Assembly: GCA_030374765.1 (NCBI GenBank)
Contig: JARGXX010000115.1
Location: 1,148,501 to 1,212,500, forward strand
Length of the DNA: 64,000 bases
Direction: 5' to 3'
Source of the DNA: Agarophyton chilense
Taxonomy: Eukaryota > Rhodophyta > Florideophyceae > Gracilariales > Gracilariaceae
The notes below the pieces were generated by a model. The model ran no database searches and was not told the origin of the DNA. It was given only the letters and a program-made list of their open reading frames with translations. Made by a program: the position numbers and the translations under genes. Shown here in pieces: positions 41,856 through 51,913 of the stretch (positions are counted from its first letter, which is position 1; the number at the start of each line of letters is the position of its first letter).

Positions 41856-43145
41856 TCATTGCCTCCATCTCGTCCGGTTTTCCATTCCACCGCCCGATCC
41901 TTCTTCAGCCTCGCCACTGTCAGAGCGCCGTGCCCCATTCACGTCTTCATCGTACTGCCTTGAATCGAACTCATCTCGCGCCTCGGAAATGGCGCTCGGA
42001 TGTGAACGGCTTCCGCGTATCAGCTCGGAGAATGAAGGTAAAGCGCGTCGATTGGTTGCAGTTGGCAACGTCACGTGTGACGTCACCATCAAAGGAGTTC
42101 CAATATCGCTCACCATCGCACTCTGAGCTCTCTCTATTGCCGACGGCAGAGAAACAGCCACTTGGTGAGCGCCAAACGCCACAGATGCTGTCGATGTGCT
42201 GGACGCAGCTACTGCAGGTACGGTTACCACAGCTGTCAATGCCCCTGTGATAGGCAAAGCAGTGCTAGACTGCACCGGCGCTAGTGCCCCAACCACGGGC
42301 AAAATCGCCGTGGACGCGCCAGCTTGAGATAGATCCAATCGCGGAGAGCGTCCTTGAGTAGTTCGTCGGCTTCGTTGCAGATCCTTACGCCTTTGTCGAA
42401 AATAAGTCTTCCACTCATGTTGGTCGCCGCACGCGCGGGAAAGTCCGCTGGCAGACATCCTACACAGGTTGTGATCCTCGTTGAGGAAGTCATAGACGGG
42501 GCCAGGAGAGGTGCGAGCGAGAGCCCTGAGAGCGCTCGCAACAGCCAGCTTGCAGCAATCGTCTGTTTTTTCAAGCACGATTGAGCATCCTTCCAGAATC
42601 AAGTTTTCGTAGATTGCATCGCGCGCCAGCGGAATGAGAGCCCATATAGCACTTCGAGCTCTCCAGCTGCATTCGGAGCGCATCCAGCCGGCGATGAGAG
42701 GCATCATCTGATGGCGATGATCTATCAACATCTGTTTAAGAACCAAAGTGCTAAACTTGTCACATACTTCGTAGCCGGATATGCACGATGTGTCGATTAG
42801 GTCGGCAAACTGGCGCATGTGGGCAGGGTAAATGATGTTTGCGGGGATGAGGAGCTCACTGAGAAAGATGATAGCGGAAAACTTGTCCTCGAGGAACTCG
42901 GAACGGAAGAGCTGCATGGCGACGGAGACTTGCAGGTCGGGTGTGACGTTGGGTGTTTGCTGTGTCCATTGTTCGTTCCAAGTGTGAACGCAGAAACGAA
43001 CGCCGATCATTCTAACGCCACGGGACATGGTGACGGGGTGCATGCGCTCGGAACTCCATTGCTGGGTATCGGTGGTGGCCCTTTGATCCAAAAGGCGCTG
43101 CAGTTGAAACACGATTTGCGCCGGATTGGAAGTAAATGTCTGCAT
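41856..43145 (-). CDS. AlkD-like DNA alkylation repair (HEAT-repeat) protein
   Basis: 429 residues. The first 240 form an all-helical HEAT-like array matching the AlkC/AlkD family, DNA glycosylases that remove bulky or cationic alkylated bases without base flipping. Visible family landmarks are the acidic residue in EVCDKF (D129), the aromatic-rich W154 and SWRARSAIW (W161, R162, R164), and the repeating helices up to ALRALARTSPGPVYDFL (206-221). The C-terminal 190 residues are basic, then low in complexity (Ala, Val, Ser, Thr), and probably disordered. Eukaryotic members are patchily distributed, often algal, consistent with horizontal origin. No organelle presequence is evident. Glycosylase activity is an expectation from the fold; the catalytic aspartate position is my alignment by eye. 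Confidence 0.72.
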   Translation of the reverse strand: MQTFTSNPAQIVFQLQRLLDQRATTDTQQWSSERMHPVTMSRGVRMIGVRFCVHTWNEQWTQQTPNVTPDLQVSVAMQLFRSEFLEDKFSAIIFLSELLIPANIIYPAHMRQFADLIDTSCISGYEVCDKFSTLVLKQMLIDHRHQMMPLIAGWMRSECSWRARSAIWALIPLARDAIYENLILEGCSIVLEKTDDCCKLAVASALRALARTSPGPVYDFLNEDHNLCRMSASGLSRACGDQHEWKTYFRQRRKDLQRSRRTTQGRSPRLDLSQAGASTAILPVVGALAPVQSSTALPITGALTAVVTVPAVAASSTSTASVAFGAHQVAVSLPSAIERAQSAMVSDIGTPLMVTSHVTLPTATNRRALPSFSELIRGSRSHPSAISEARDEFDSRQYDEDVNGARRSDSGEAEEGSGGGMENRTRWRQ

Positions 43146-43356
43146 TCGAAGTGATGGTGGTAAGAAGAGTTAGGGAGAACGTGTGACTTGAGATGATGTG
43201 AAAAGTGGTGGCGCGAAAGAGTTAGGATGAGAGCACAGAGCATGCTGAAGAGGGCGTGAGACAGAAAAAGGAGAGTGAGTGGAGCCAGTGGGCGGGATAA
43301 GGAGCGAGCGCACGGTTTACAGAATACGTTACGGGGCGGACAAAAACACGGGGCGC

Positions 43357-43374
43357 GGGGGGGGGGGGGGGGGG
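43357..43374 (+). repeat. run of 18 consecutive G, with further G blocks to 43466
   Basis: An uninterrupted G18 tract, followed 70 bp later by closely spaced G4-G7 blocks (43440-43466). Both can form G-quadruplexes. The second lies immediately upstream of a TATA-like box. Confidence 0.9.
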
Positions 43375-43471
43375 TCAAACATCAACTGTGCAACAACGCA
43401 GAGTCAAAGGAGAAAAAAATGAAGAGCGGGCTGGAAGGCGGGGGGAGGGGGGGCGGGGGGCGGGGCTGAGG

Positions 43472-43478
43472 TATATAA
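43472..43478 (+). promoter_or_regulatory. G-rich box plus TATATAA promoter-like element
   Basis: TATATAA lies just after a GC-box-like ggcggggc. The first ATG downstream (43497) opens a 36-codon frame to 43607 (MSRTGRADSDESKSARG...) that resembles no known protein. Either a short peptide or a non-coding transcript may start here. Confidence 0.3.
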
Positions 43479-44406
43479 GATTGGAAGATTGTGCGGATGT
43501 CGAGGACGGGGAGAGCAGACAGCGACGAATCCAAGTCAGCAAGGGGATGCAGCACAGACAAGCGGTCTGTTAGCGAGAACAAACGAGCTCTCCAGAAGAA
43601 TGATTGAGCAGGTGCGATTATATGCGCACAGGGGCGCGTGCAAGAAGAAAAATGCGTGCGCACGCGGAAACACACACACACACACTCACTCACTCACATA
43701 CACTCAGAAGAACAGACGCGCGTTGCAGGCGCATTAGGCGTCTTTGAGCGCAATAATGCCACAAAAGGCACGCGCGACGCCCGCGCGTCCTCGCAGGACA
43801 GACGCTCTTCGCAGCTCGCGCAACTGCCGTTTGACAGCGATGCCCTCTGTACACGTGTATCGTCGTAAAATGCTACTAGCGCATGGTGTGCGCGCAGCAT
43901 TGACACGCGTGTCATGGACGGCGAGGGGCTCACGCGTTGAAGCTAAGAGACGTGACGTACAGTGATAACGCGCGGAGGGGCGCGGCTGGCGAGCATTTCG
44001 TTGGGGTCACGCGAGTGTGTGCCACTCGAGATTTGAAAGACTTAAAGCTGTTGAGCTGCGCATTTTCGCTTGCTTTCTTGCTAGTGCCCGCTGTTGTAGC
44101 GCTGTTGCCACTCTAGCTGGCTACACTGTCGGCGACTTGGCGGCCTCAAAGTTCAAACTCGTTCCACATCCCAGCCACTTGGCCCACTACGCTCAGCTCC
44201 TTGTACTGCGTACACTAACTTGCTGCCTGCACCGCGTTCCATGCCTTGATCACACCATTCCAATCACCAGTTGCAACCAATATGCTAAGCTATCTACCGA
44301 GTACCCCGCATCACTTTGATCCAGAACAGCACGATACACATGTACACGTGCACAGCGTGTATAGTGTTCTCAATGCAATTCGCACGTGTCATACGCATAT
44401 GTACAG

Positions 44407-44446
44407 TGCAGAGATTGCAGAGATTGCAGAGATTGCAGAGACTGCA
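44407..44446 (+). repeat. 9-bp tandem repeat
   Basis: Three and a half copies of GCAGAGATT, the last with one change. It lies about 160 bp before the reductase start. Confidence 0.85.
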
Positions 44447-44605
44447 GGAGAGCGCAGAGAAATTGCTCCTCGCGTGGTCGCCAATCAACTGCATGGTCGT
44501 GCTAACGGCACGCAGCAGTTTTCCATTATTTAATGCCAATCCCCGTGGGCAGCCGCCATTAACGCCACAGTTACGCTCCCCGCCCAATACACCTGTGCAT
44601 TAGCA

Positions 44606-45532
44606 ATGACGGCCCCAGTCATCCCCCCCACCATGAAAGCTCTGCTCCAGCATGAAAAGGAAGGCATCCACAACTTCCGCCTCACACAAGTTGACACCCC
44701 GAAACCAAACCCACATCAAGTGTTGATCCAAGTGCACGCCGCCGCACTTAACCCAATAGACATCAAGCGCGGCCTCATCGTTGAAGACCAATACCCGATA
44801 ATAGCCGGCTATGAAGTGGCAGGAGTCGTGGTCGCCGTGGGGAACTCTGTAACCAATCTGTCGGTGGGCGATCGCGTGTTTGGTGACATCATGCGTGAAA
44901 GCGCCGGCGAAAAGTTTTCAGGCTCTTTGGCACAGTTTTGCCTTTCACCATCCGATATCCTCGCTGTCATTCCAACACAACTCACTTTTGAACAAGCCGC
45001 CGCGCTGCCCGTGGCAGCACTCACTGCCATGCAGGCCATGGAAACCATGCACGCCAAGCCCGGCCACAACGTTTTCATCAGTGGCGGCGCTGGCGGCGTT
45101 GGAATTCATGCCATACAGATCGCCAAGAACGTGTATGGAGCAGGTCACGTTGCCACCACTGCCTCGGCCGCCAAGTTTGATTTCGTCAAAAAGTACGGCG
45201 CCGACATCGTCGTCAATTACAGACAGGAAGATGTCGGTGAAAAGCTGAAAGCATGGGCCGATGTTGTGATGGACTGCGTCGGTGACGTGGAAGCTGGCGA
45301 GAAAATTATCAAGGAAGGCGCTCAGATTATTTCTGTACAAGCTTTCGGGCCGCGTTTCATGATGCTGCAACCCACCGCCCAACTTATGGCAAGCTTGGTC
45401 AGCGCCGTGGCCGATGGAAAGCTTTCCGCCGTACTGGACTCGGTGCATCCGTTTTCAAAAGTGCATGACGCGTTGGAAAGAATTGCCAGCGGAAGGGCCA
45501 TGGGCAAGGTCGTGGTCAACGTTGTGGAATGA
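44606..45532 (+). CDS. NADPH-dependent enone/quinone oxidoreductase (MDR family, zinc-free)
   Basis: 308 residues of the medium-chain dehydrogenase/reductase superfamily, quinone-oxidoreductase branch, close to plant alkenal/one reductases and chloroplast envelope ceQORH. An N-terminal GroES-like domain contains AALNPIDIKRG (46-56) and AGYEVAG (67-73), with no zinc-binding GHE motif. The Rossmann half has SGGAGGVG (159-166) for NADPH, then DVVMDCVG and the C-terminal HALERI-type ending (here VHDALERIASGRAMGKVVV). It should reduce alpha,beta-unsaturated carbonyls or quinones, a detoxification role after lipid peroxidation. No transit peptide is obvious, although ceQORH enters plastids with an internal signal. 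The ATG at 44606 gives a short N terminus before the MKALL start strand; the second M, nine residues later, is an alternative. Confidence 0.92.
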   Translation: MTAPVIPPTMKALLQHEKEGIHNFRLTQVDTPKPNPHQVLIQVHAAALNPIDIKRGLIVEDQYPIIAGYEVAGVVVAVGNSVTNLSVGDRVFGDIMRESAGEKFSGSLAQFCLSPSDILAVIPTQLTFEQAAALPVAALTAMQAMETMHAKPGHNVFISGGAGGVGIHAIQIAKNVYGAGHVATTASAAKFDFVKKYGADIVVNYRQEDVGEKLKAWADVVMDCVGDVEAGEKIIKEGAQIISVQAFGPRFMMLQPTAQLMASLVSAVADGKLSAVLDSVHPFSKVHDALERIASGRAMGKVVVNVVE

Positions 45533-48500
45533 CAAGTCGTCGTCGAGAGTCCCAACTTTTGCATGTACCAGAACTGCGATTGGTTTGTTGAAAAGCGCAA
45601 CGCGCAGCATCCATCCATGTGATGGAATAAGCGGACATTGAGATGCAATGTTTCGTCACAGTAGATGGACTGTAACCGGGTATACAGACAAGCTAGCTCT
45701 TGTAGTCCGACGGAAATTCCCGCCTGTGGAACCTCAGATAGTGTCGGTACTCTCTCGTAACTTGGTGAGCATCAAGACCACTTGTTGTAAGCCGGCGGTG
45801 TTACAACATGAACCAACGTTTCCTCCGTTGAAGGCGCCGGCCACTACTTGGCAGATCAACTTGTACCACCGCAAGCCGCCCCAAATTTGTTGCAGGCAAA
45901 CAATGCTACAGTCAAAAAATGCGAAGGCAACTACTTTTGGAAGCGTCAAGAAAGGGTTGTGGTCTTGTTGAGGGAGGAGAAACATCTATGTTGCATATCT
46001 TGTTTGAGTTGTTGGTATATTAACAAAACCTCGTAGAAGCGGACAGGTGCGACGAGTTGGGTGGCGGGGTGGGAAAACAAACATCAACATACTGTGGGGC
46101 ACTCGCTTCTCTACGATGCGCGCGCCCTGTATCCAAGGTGCAGATACTGTAAGCACCAGATGCTCTGATCGCCGAGAAGCGGATCACAAGACTCCAGCGA
46201 TGACACGGCACCGTGCCTTCACGTCAACCTTGAGGATACTGAAGATGCTGCCTTACTTGAGGGCCACTTCTGTAGAACGTGGACCCCAAGACCGCGGATG
46301 CCGGTTTCCGTACCCGTTGAGAACATAGATGGAAACAACCAGTGACCCTGCGCACAACTCAGGACGCCATCAACCGTGGACCATCTGTCCACGGTGTCCA
46401 ACACTATATTAGCAGATGACCCAAAGATGAAACGTTATTCCCTTTCAGTTCAGATCACTTTCCTTCTCTGCCCCTAAATTCAAACATCTTTGCGTCTTCA
46501 TACTCCTTGAATACTTCCATGATGGATTTCTTACACAACTCACAGCTTCTTGAGAAAAATAAAGAGGTCCTTTTTTCATATCCGTGGAACAACAGAATCA
46601 CACTTGTGTAAGTGCACCAATTGTTTCAAACGAGTTTGCCACCGGAAGCCGTGCTGGTGTAACAAAGCCGGTTCCGGGCGATCTGGATCGACAGTCTAAA
46701 GCCAAATAACTCGACGTTCAAATTCAGCAACGATATCCCAAGTGCTACGTATTTGTCGACACAGACTCACATGATCATGGACGCCTGATTGGACGCATGC
46801 GCCTGTGCTCCAAACCCATGCAATGATCAACTTCCAACCATATTTGTCAGAAAGAGCTGTCCATGTTCTACCCCCATCGCCACAATGTCACCACATTCAC
46901 TGACAACACATGCTCGTTTTCAACTTTCTGAACCCATGCCACAATACGACGCACAACAAGCACGCAATCGCCAGAGCGCATATATCAATCAAAATCAGCA
47001 TCTGAGCCAAGTAAGTTACTTGACATACAGAACCAAAGAAAGCGTCAGCATTACGAGCCTTTTTTGTGTTATATATCGAACGTGGGATATGTCTTCGTTC
47101 ACGAGGAAGGAGTAGTCATGCCGCTTTTTTCTCCCTTCTTCTTTCCGGGGGAGTGTAAACCCTTTTCGATCCTAGATGACACGAATTGAGCATATTCGAT
47201 TATCAATAAGGTTGATGCGCTCGAATCGGCTCTCCATCTCTTCCACTCTGCCATTGTGAGGAACGAATCGAAACATACTCCAAAGTCAGTCAGAGAATCT
47301 CAGATCTATAAAGGTCGCCAAAGTCCGAATACACACTCTCTTACAATTGCCGTGGGTCGGCTGGAACGGGGGAATAGTCCTTAAAAGCACCACGAGCGGC
47401 ACTCGCCAACAGAGGCTAAAAATAGACGATAAACCTTTGTTTCGCCTTCTTCAAAATAGCTGCAAGCAAGTTAGCACCGTCGTGACGGGAGATGATGATG
47501 CGCTCTTCGTGCACACGGGCTTTTCTCGAGGGATTGCTCTTTGTAGAACTCATCCGGGATTGGTGGACTTTCATACAATCTCTTAGTAACAATTTCCACT
47601 TTCAAACATCCGAAAGTCCTCTTGATTCTGGCATCGTAGGCTTTTCGGACTTCTAAAGAACGATATTCCATCGAGGCGGTCCAAAAGCGAACAAAATCTC
47701 TGCTAAGAAACATCTTGGTCTTCATCCTGAAAGATTTTGTTTCGATTTGTCTTCAACTCTCGAACAGTATCGTTAAAAAAAATCAGTGATACAATTCCCA
47801 TGGGCGAAGAAGAAAATATACATAGAGGTGTATCATCTTCGCATTCGTATTTCAGTCTCGGTTAAAAACTCGATAAAGGCGGCAACATGGAATAAATCGT
47901 AATACACTTGCAACGAAATGTCGGAAATACCATCGTTGATGGCATAGATCTCAATTCGTCGAGCCCAACTCACAATACCGTGCTTGGTAGATTAAAGGTT
48001 CCACAATTTCATCTCACGAGACAGATTCGACGACAGTAAGACTGCTACCATGCAAAAGGAGATATGGCGGCCGATGGGCCACTTATTTTTTCGAGCTTCG
48101 CTACTATTGTACTGGACAATGTAATCAAGATGTTTATGGGAAATTTGAGCGAAGTATTAACGCTCTGGATATGTGGTCACGTTCCCACGGCATGCAAGAA
48201 GCGGCCTCACAAACACGAGAGAACGAAAAGCTGGAGAGACTGAACAGAAATCGTTGTTCGACGAGGGTAGCAGATGGTTGAATCGTGCGAAACCGTCCGA
48301 CTAGGGTAGGTGCAAAACGTGGGAACCATGACGGGTGGAATATGTACCTGAAATATGCCAACGAAAAAAAATTCGAACCGGATTAATCTTGTGACACCGT
48401 GTGACTATATTGATGTAAGCAAATTGCCATTATCAATAATGAATCTCTTTACGATGGAAGGCAGTACATTCTATATTTCTTTTTTTTTTTTGAAACAGGT

Positions 48501-50705
48501 GATGTTGATGCTCTGGATTTTCAGCCGTAGAGGATGACGTCGTTTTGGCCACGCTGTTCTCTATCGTTTGTAAGCAATCCCGCATCTGCCTCATCTCGAG
48601 TTTTGCTTGCTGAAGATAGATATATTAAGAAGGCTCGAGAGGTTGAAATCAGCATTAGTGGAATTTGGTATCCTACAATGGTATCCTACCACGAGCCGTC
48701 ATGACAAACTTTTATTTGTATTGCATGCAGGAGAGCTCCGCAAGAAAACGGCACAGGGTGTTGCACTTTATGTTCTGGAACTCTCGTCGCGATGTATGCT
48801 GTCTGTGCTTCTTGGCGAAGTGTTTTGGACCATGTGGAATAAACAAAAGACTTTCTTTTTGCACAGATGCACGGAACTTGGGTTGGGTTTTAAAAATGTG
48901 CTTTGGGAATCGAAACTTTGGAAATGTTGTCGAATCAGACTCCATGTTGTTTTGGGCTTTGTTGTTTTTTGTCGATCGCAGTGAAAAAACCTTTGGTTCT
49001 CAGTTGAGTATTGATGATGGCGAGCTGGTGTCAGAGAGCAATCATCGCGCAAAATAAAATGATGAGCATGACCATTTTACCATTGTTGACAGATGCGTAC
49101 CAAGGCATGATGCTAAATTGCAAGAGACTTTTGGATTGGTGAATTCTACATTGTAACGTCATTGTGAGAAAACGTTGAATACTGCAATGGACTGGGGTTG
49201 AGCTTACAGAATGCAGCAATGTGGAAATGAAAAACGGTGCGTGTACATTATTTTTGTTAGGGAGTAGCTGGGGATTCGCTCCCTCGGCTGATACGAGTTG
49301 ATAAGATTTACGTTGGTGACTGTCGAATGGCATTTTGGATCGATCTGGGAGGGGAAAGTTTTTGCAGTTGTCGGGGCATGATGAGTGTAGGATTGATTCG
49401 CAATGGTGATATGTAAAGGTCACTCACTCACTCATCACACTTGCTCGAGTGCAGATATGAGAATTGTGCCCCGATATGCGCACCCGACGAGTACGGATAT
49501 CAGTTCGGTCCAGTGAATTGTACACAGTTTTGCTGATTGGCTGTGGCATGATGAATGAATGGCCAAAAATTGGCGGGGCTGTGATATGTCTGTTGAAGGG
49601 CACGTGTGCAGGTATTATGGGGCACAATTCCAAAAACGTGGGTCCCTTGTCTCTGGCCCTGGATGCAATTGTTTGGTCTCGCGCCCCCAGCTACGCACTG
49701 TTCAACATATCTCGTGTGTATGTATGAAAAGAATACGTGCGTCAGCTTGACGCCAATTTACAAGCTGCGAGTGAAGTTATAGTTAAAAAATAAAAAAAGT
49801 CTGTAAATATAGGTAAAAAGAACGTATATGGGATATTGATAGCCTCACATATGGGCTGAGGTAGGTGGATAAAAGGGAGCTGAATCCGGAAAGTGTTTTG
49901 GTGCTTTTCATACGTTTGTTGACACAAGACAAGCAATAAATGGTGCCGTTACGCTCAGTTGCTCGTGACTAGGGACAGGTAAAACGGTGGAGGGAGGAAG
50001 TTGTGTGACGAAGAGCGTATGACGCAAGTTTGCGGGGTGAATTTGGTGAGAGTGCTATATTAATGCAATGGAGAGAAACGAATGATTGTAGAAACGGCAA
50101 GAGCGTGTGTAGAATGAAAAGCATAGTGAGTCTGACAGGGTGGACGCCATGAGGAAGGTGAGAAAGGTGCGAGTTGTGACGTGGGTGGTGACGATGGAGG
50201 ATGGGGGATTATAGATGGTCCTTTTCAGTTAATAGCGGGAGGGGGTGAAGGTTTACGGTGTCGATCTGGGGGGAGAATTTGGGGCGTTTGTAATACAGCA
50301 ACGGAGGTAGAATGAAAAGCAGTGCTGCAAGATAATGTAAGCGAGATGTAAGATGAGTACTGGTCGCATGTGCGTGATGCAAGCAAAGCGAAGGCGGTCT
50401 TTCCTCAATCCGGATTGAGAAGACAATGACGACGGCGGGCGGGTGCCGCTCGCTGCTCGCTGCGACGGGGCGACGGACGGCGGCGCATTTCGCGTGGCGA
50501 AAAGGTGGTTGGATCAGCTGCACGTGCTTGCGCGAAGGGCAACGAGTGGTGCTGTTATGATGCATTTGCCGCATGTGCAGGCCTGACGACACAAACGCAC
50601 ACGTCTTTGATGTTGTCGAAACGCAAAGCGCACGCTACTTAAAGCGGCGCGCTGTGTGTAGCGATTGATGAAACGCTTTGTGAGAGAGACGGGGGCGGGT
50701 GCGAT
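45533..50705. other. 5 kb region without a supported gene
   Basis: Many short frames, none with domains. The longest, 48607-48984 and 48665-49057 plus, overlap in different frames, are Cys/Phe-rich, and the first opens with TTG. Other items: a short hairpin accgtggac-catct-gtccacggt (46373-46395), a T11 run near 48480, and the diverged repeat at 49443-49620. The right end is the upstream region of the zinc-finger gene, purine-rich and free of a TATA box. Confidence 0.4.
49443..49620 (+). repeat. diverged dispersed repeat, copy B
   Basis: Shares cgagtgcagatatgagaa, gatatcagttcggtccag, cacagttt and gaatgaatggc with 22792-23010 in the same order and orientation, with indels. It probably extends further right (ttcaacatatctcgt near 49698 resembles cgacaacataactcgt near 23018). 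Confidence 0.65.
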
Positions 50706-51384
50706 ATGGGCGACGCCAGACTGCGCATCGAGTTTCTGTTGAATAAGGAGCAGGACACGGTGAGTGACGGCGCGGTTGTGTCCTCTTGTTCGTCGTCTTC
50801 TAGCTGCTCGTCGGGTTATGGTGTCAAGCCGATTGTGTCGTCAAAACGACCGTTTCCGTGTGAGACGTGTGGCTTTTCATTCTCACAACGCTCCGACCGC
50901 GCAAAGCATGTGCGCACGGTGCACCTGCGCCAGCGCCCGTTCGTGTGCAGCTACTGCGGCCAATCGTTTGGCGAGAAGGGCAATTTGTAAGTTGCAACAA
51001 ACAAGCGCACACAACACAACACAACACAACCGTTCTGACGTATTCGACAGAAACAAACACATCCGCGCGCTACACGAGAAGGCGCGACCTTTCAAATGCG
51101 ACGAATGCGAGTCGGCGTTTTCGTTCCACGACGGGCTGCAGCGGCACGTGGCGATGGTGCATCGCGACCGACGCCCGTTCATGTGCAGCGAGCCGGGCTG
51201 CGGCAAGGCGTTCAAGCAAAAGGCACACGTGCACAAGCACATCAGCAGCGTGCACCGCAACGAGAAACCGTGCGTGTGCTTCTGCGGCGCGCGCTTTCGC
51301 GAAAAGTACAATATGCGACAGCACCAAAAGGCCGTTCACACCATGCACAGCCTTCACACCATGCACAGCGCTCACACCAAGTAA
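50706..51384 (+). CDS. five-finger C2H2 zinc-finger protein, one intron
   Basis: Exon 1 is 50706-50986, the intron 50987-51050 (64 nt, GTAAGT...ACAG, CTGAC branch-like site near 51036, with an ACAAC repeat inside) and exon 2 51051-51384. Joined, 204 residues. After a Ser/Cys-rich start, five fingers follow: CETC...H..VRTVH, CSYC...LNKHIRALH (this finger is cut by the intron and only complete after splicing), CDEC...LQRHVAMVH, CSEPGC...VHKHISSVH (TFIIIA-like C-x4-C) and a shortened CFC...MRQHQKAVH. Linkers such as RQRPF, ARPF and RRPF are near the canonical TGEKP type, so it is a sequence-specific DNA-binding protein. It ends with a MHSLHTMHSAHTK tail built from a short repeat. Confidence 0.9.
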
Positions 51385-51413
51385 AAAAATTCTAATCCAC
51401 TCCCACAAAAAGC

Positions 51414-51486
51414 AGCCGCTGACGAGGTTCGAACTCGTGATCTTTGGTTTACAAGACCAACGCCTTAACCGCTTGGCCACAACGGC
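51414..51486 (-). tRNA. tRNA-Thr (anticodon UGU)
   Basis: 73 nt on the minus strand. The acceptor stem GCCGTTG pairs with CAGCGGC (one G-U), discriminator U. The anticodon stem is TTGGT/ACCAA with loop CTTGTAA, giving anticodon TGT, which reads ACA threonine codons. The T arm holds GTTCGAA. No intron and no encoded CCA. It lies 29 bp after the stop codon of the zinc-finger gene, on the opposite strand. The assignment comes from folding by eye. Confidence 0.93.
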
Positions 51487-51710
51487 TTGGCGACAGGGGA
51501 GTACCCTCGTTATATGTATCTCCACTACACCTATCTCGTGCCAGCCTCAAATCGTGATTCTTTTCGCCACCGGTTTTGTTTCGTTTTGGCTCTTTTTTCG
51601 GTTGCTTTCGGCTGCTTTCGTTCCGCCCTCATCCCGCTCCCAAAATCTGTGCCTCAATCGTACTCTTCCACCCCCCGCCGCCATCCGCCGCCCGCATCCA
51701 CCCGTCCGTC

Positions 51711-51905
51711 ATGTCCGCGCTTAAAACGCTCGTCCGAACACTCAACCTGCAGCAAATGAACACACCGGCCATCCTCCGCGTCGGCCAAAAAGCCACCCAG
51801 CAGATCGGCCCTCAAGAGCTCGCCGCCGTTGGCCGCTGGTCCGTCGCCCTCGCCATCGTCGCATACTGGATGGTTGAGCCCAACTTTGAACAATCCTCCT
51901 CTTAA
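51711..51905 (+). CDS. small single-helix protein, possibly mitochondrial
   Basis: 64 residues: an N-terminal amphipathic, basic stretch (MSALKTLVRTLNLQQ), a short linker and one hydrophobic helix (about 40-57, VGRWSVALAIVAYWMVEP), then a polar end. This layout is typical of small accessory subunits of respiratory complexes or ATP synthase, but I cannot name one. The upstream region is pyrimidine-rich. Its stop is 8 bp from the stop of VPS36 on the other strand, the tightest convergent pair in the window. Confidence 0.5.
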   Translation: MSALKTLVRTLNLQQMNTPAILRVGQKATQQIGPQELAAVGRWSVALAIVAYWMVEPNFEQSSS

Positions 51906-51913
51906 GCCGCTTT

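Larger units (their letters stand above)
43146..44605. other. intergenic region with simple repeats and one promoter-like site
   Basis: 1.46 kb with many short frames that follow composition rather than protein constraint. It holds an 18-G run, G-rich blocks, a TATA-like box, CA/CTCA repeats at about 43671-43700 and a 9-bp tandem repeat, each listed where notable. Confidence 0.4.

Noticed and set aside
41744-42250. A 168-codon plus-strand frame starting MKRTSSTLNN
   Set aside because: It lies antisense to the AlkD-like gene, which has clear domain similarity; the frame has none.
48607-49057. Overlapping 125- and 130-codon frames
   Set aside because: Different frames over the same DNA, Cys/Phe-rich, one with TTG start, no domains or promoter signs.
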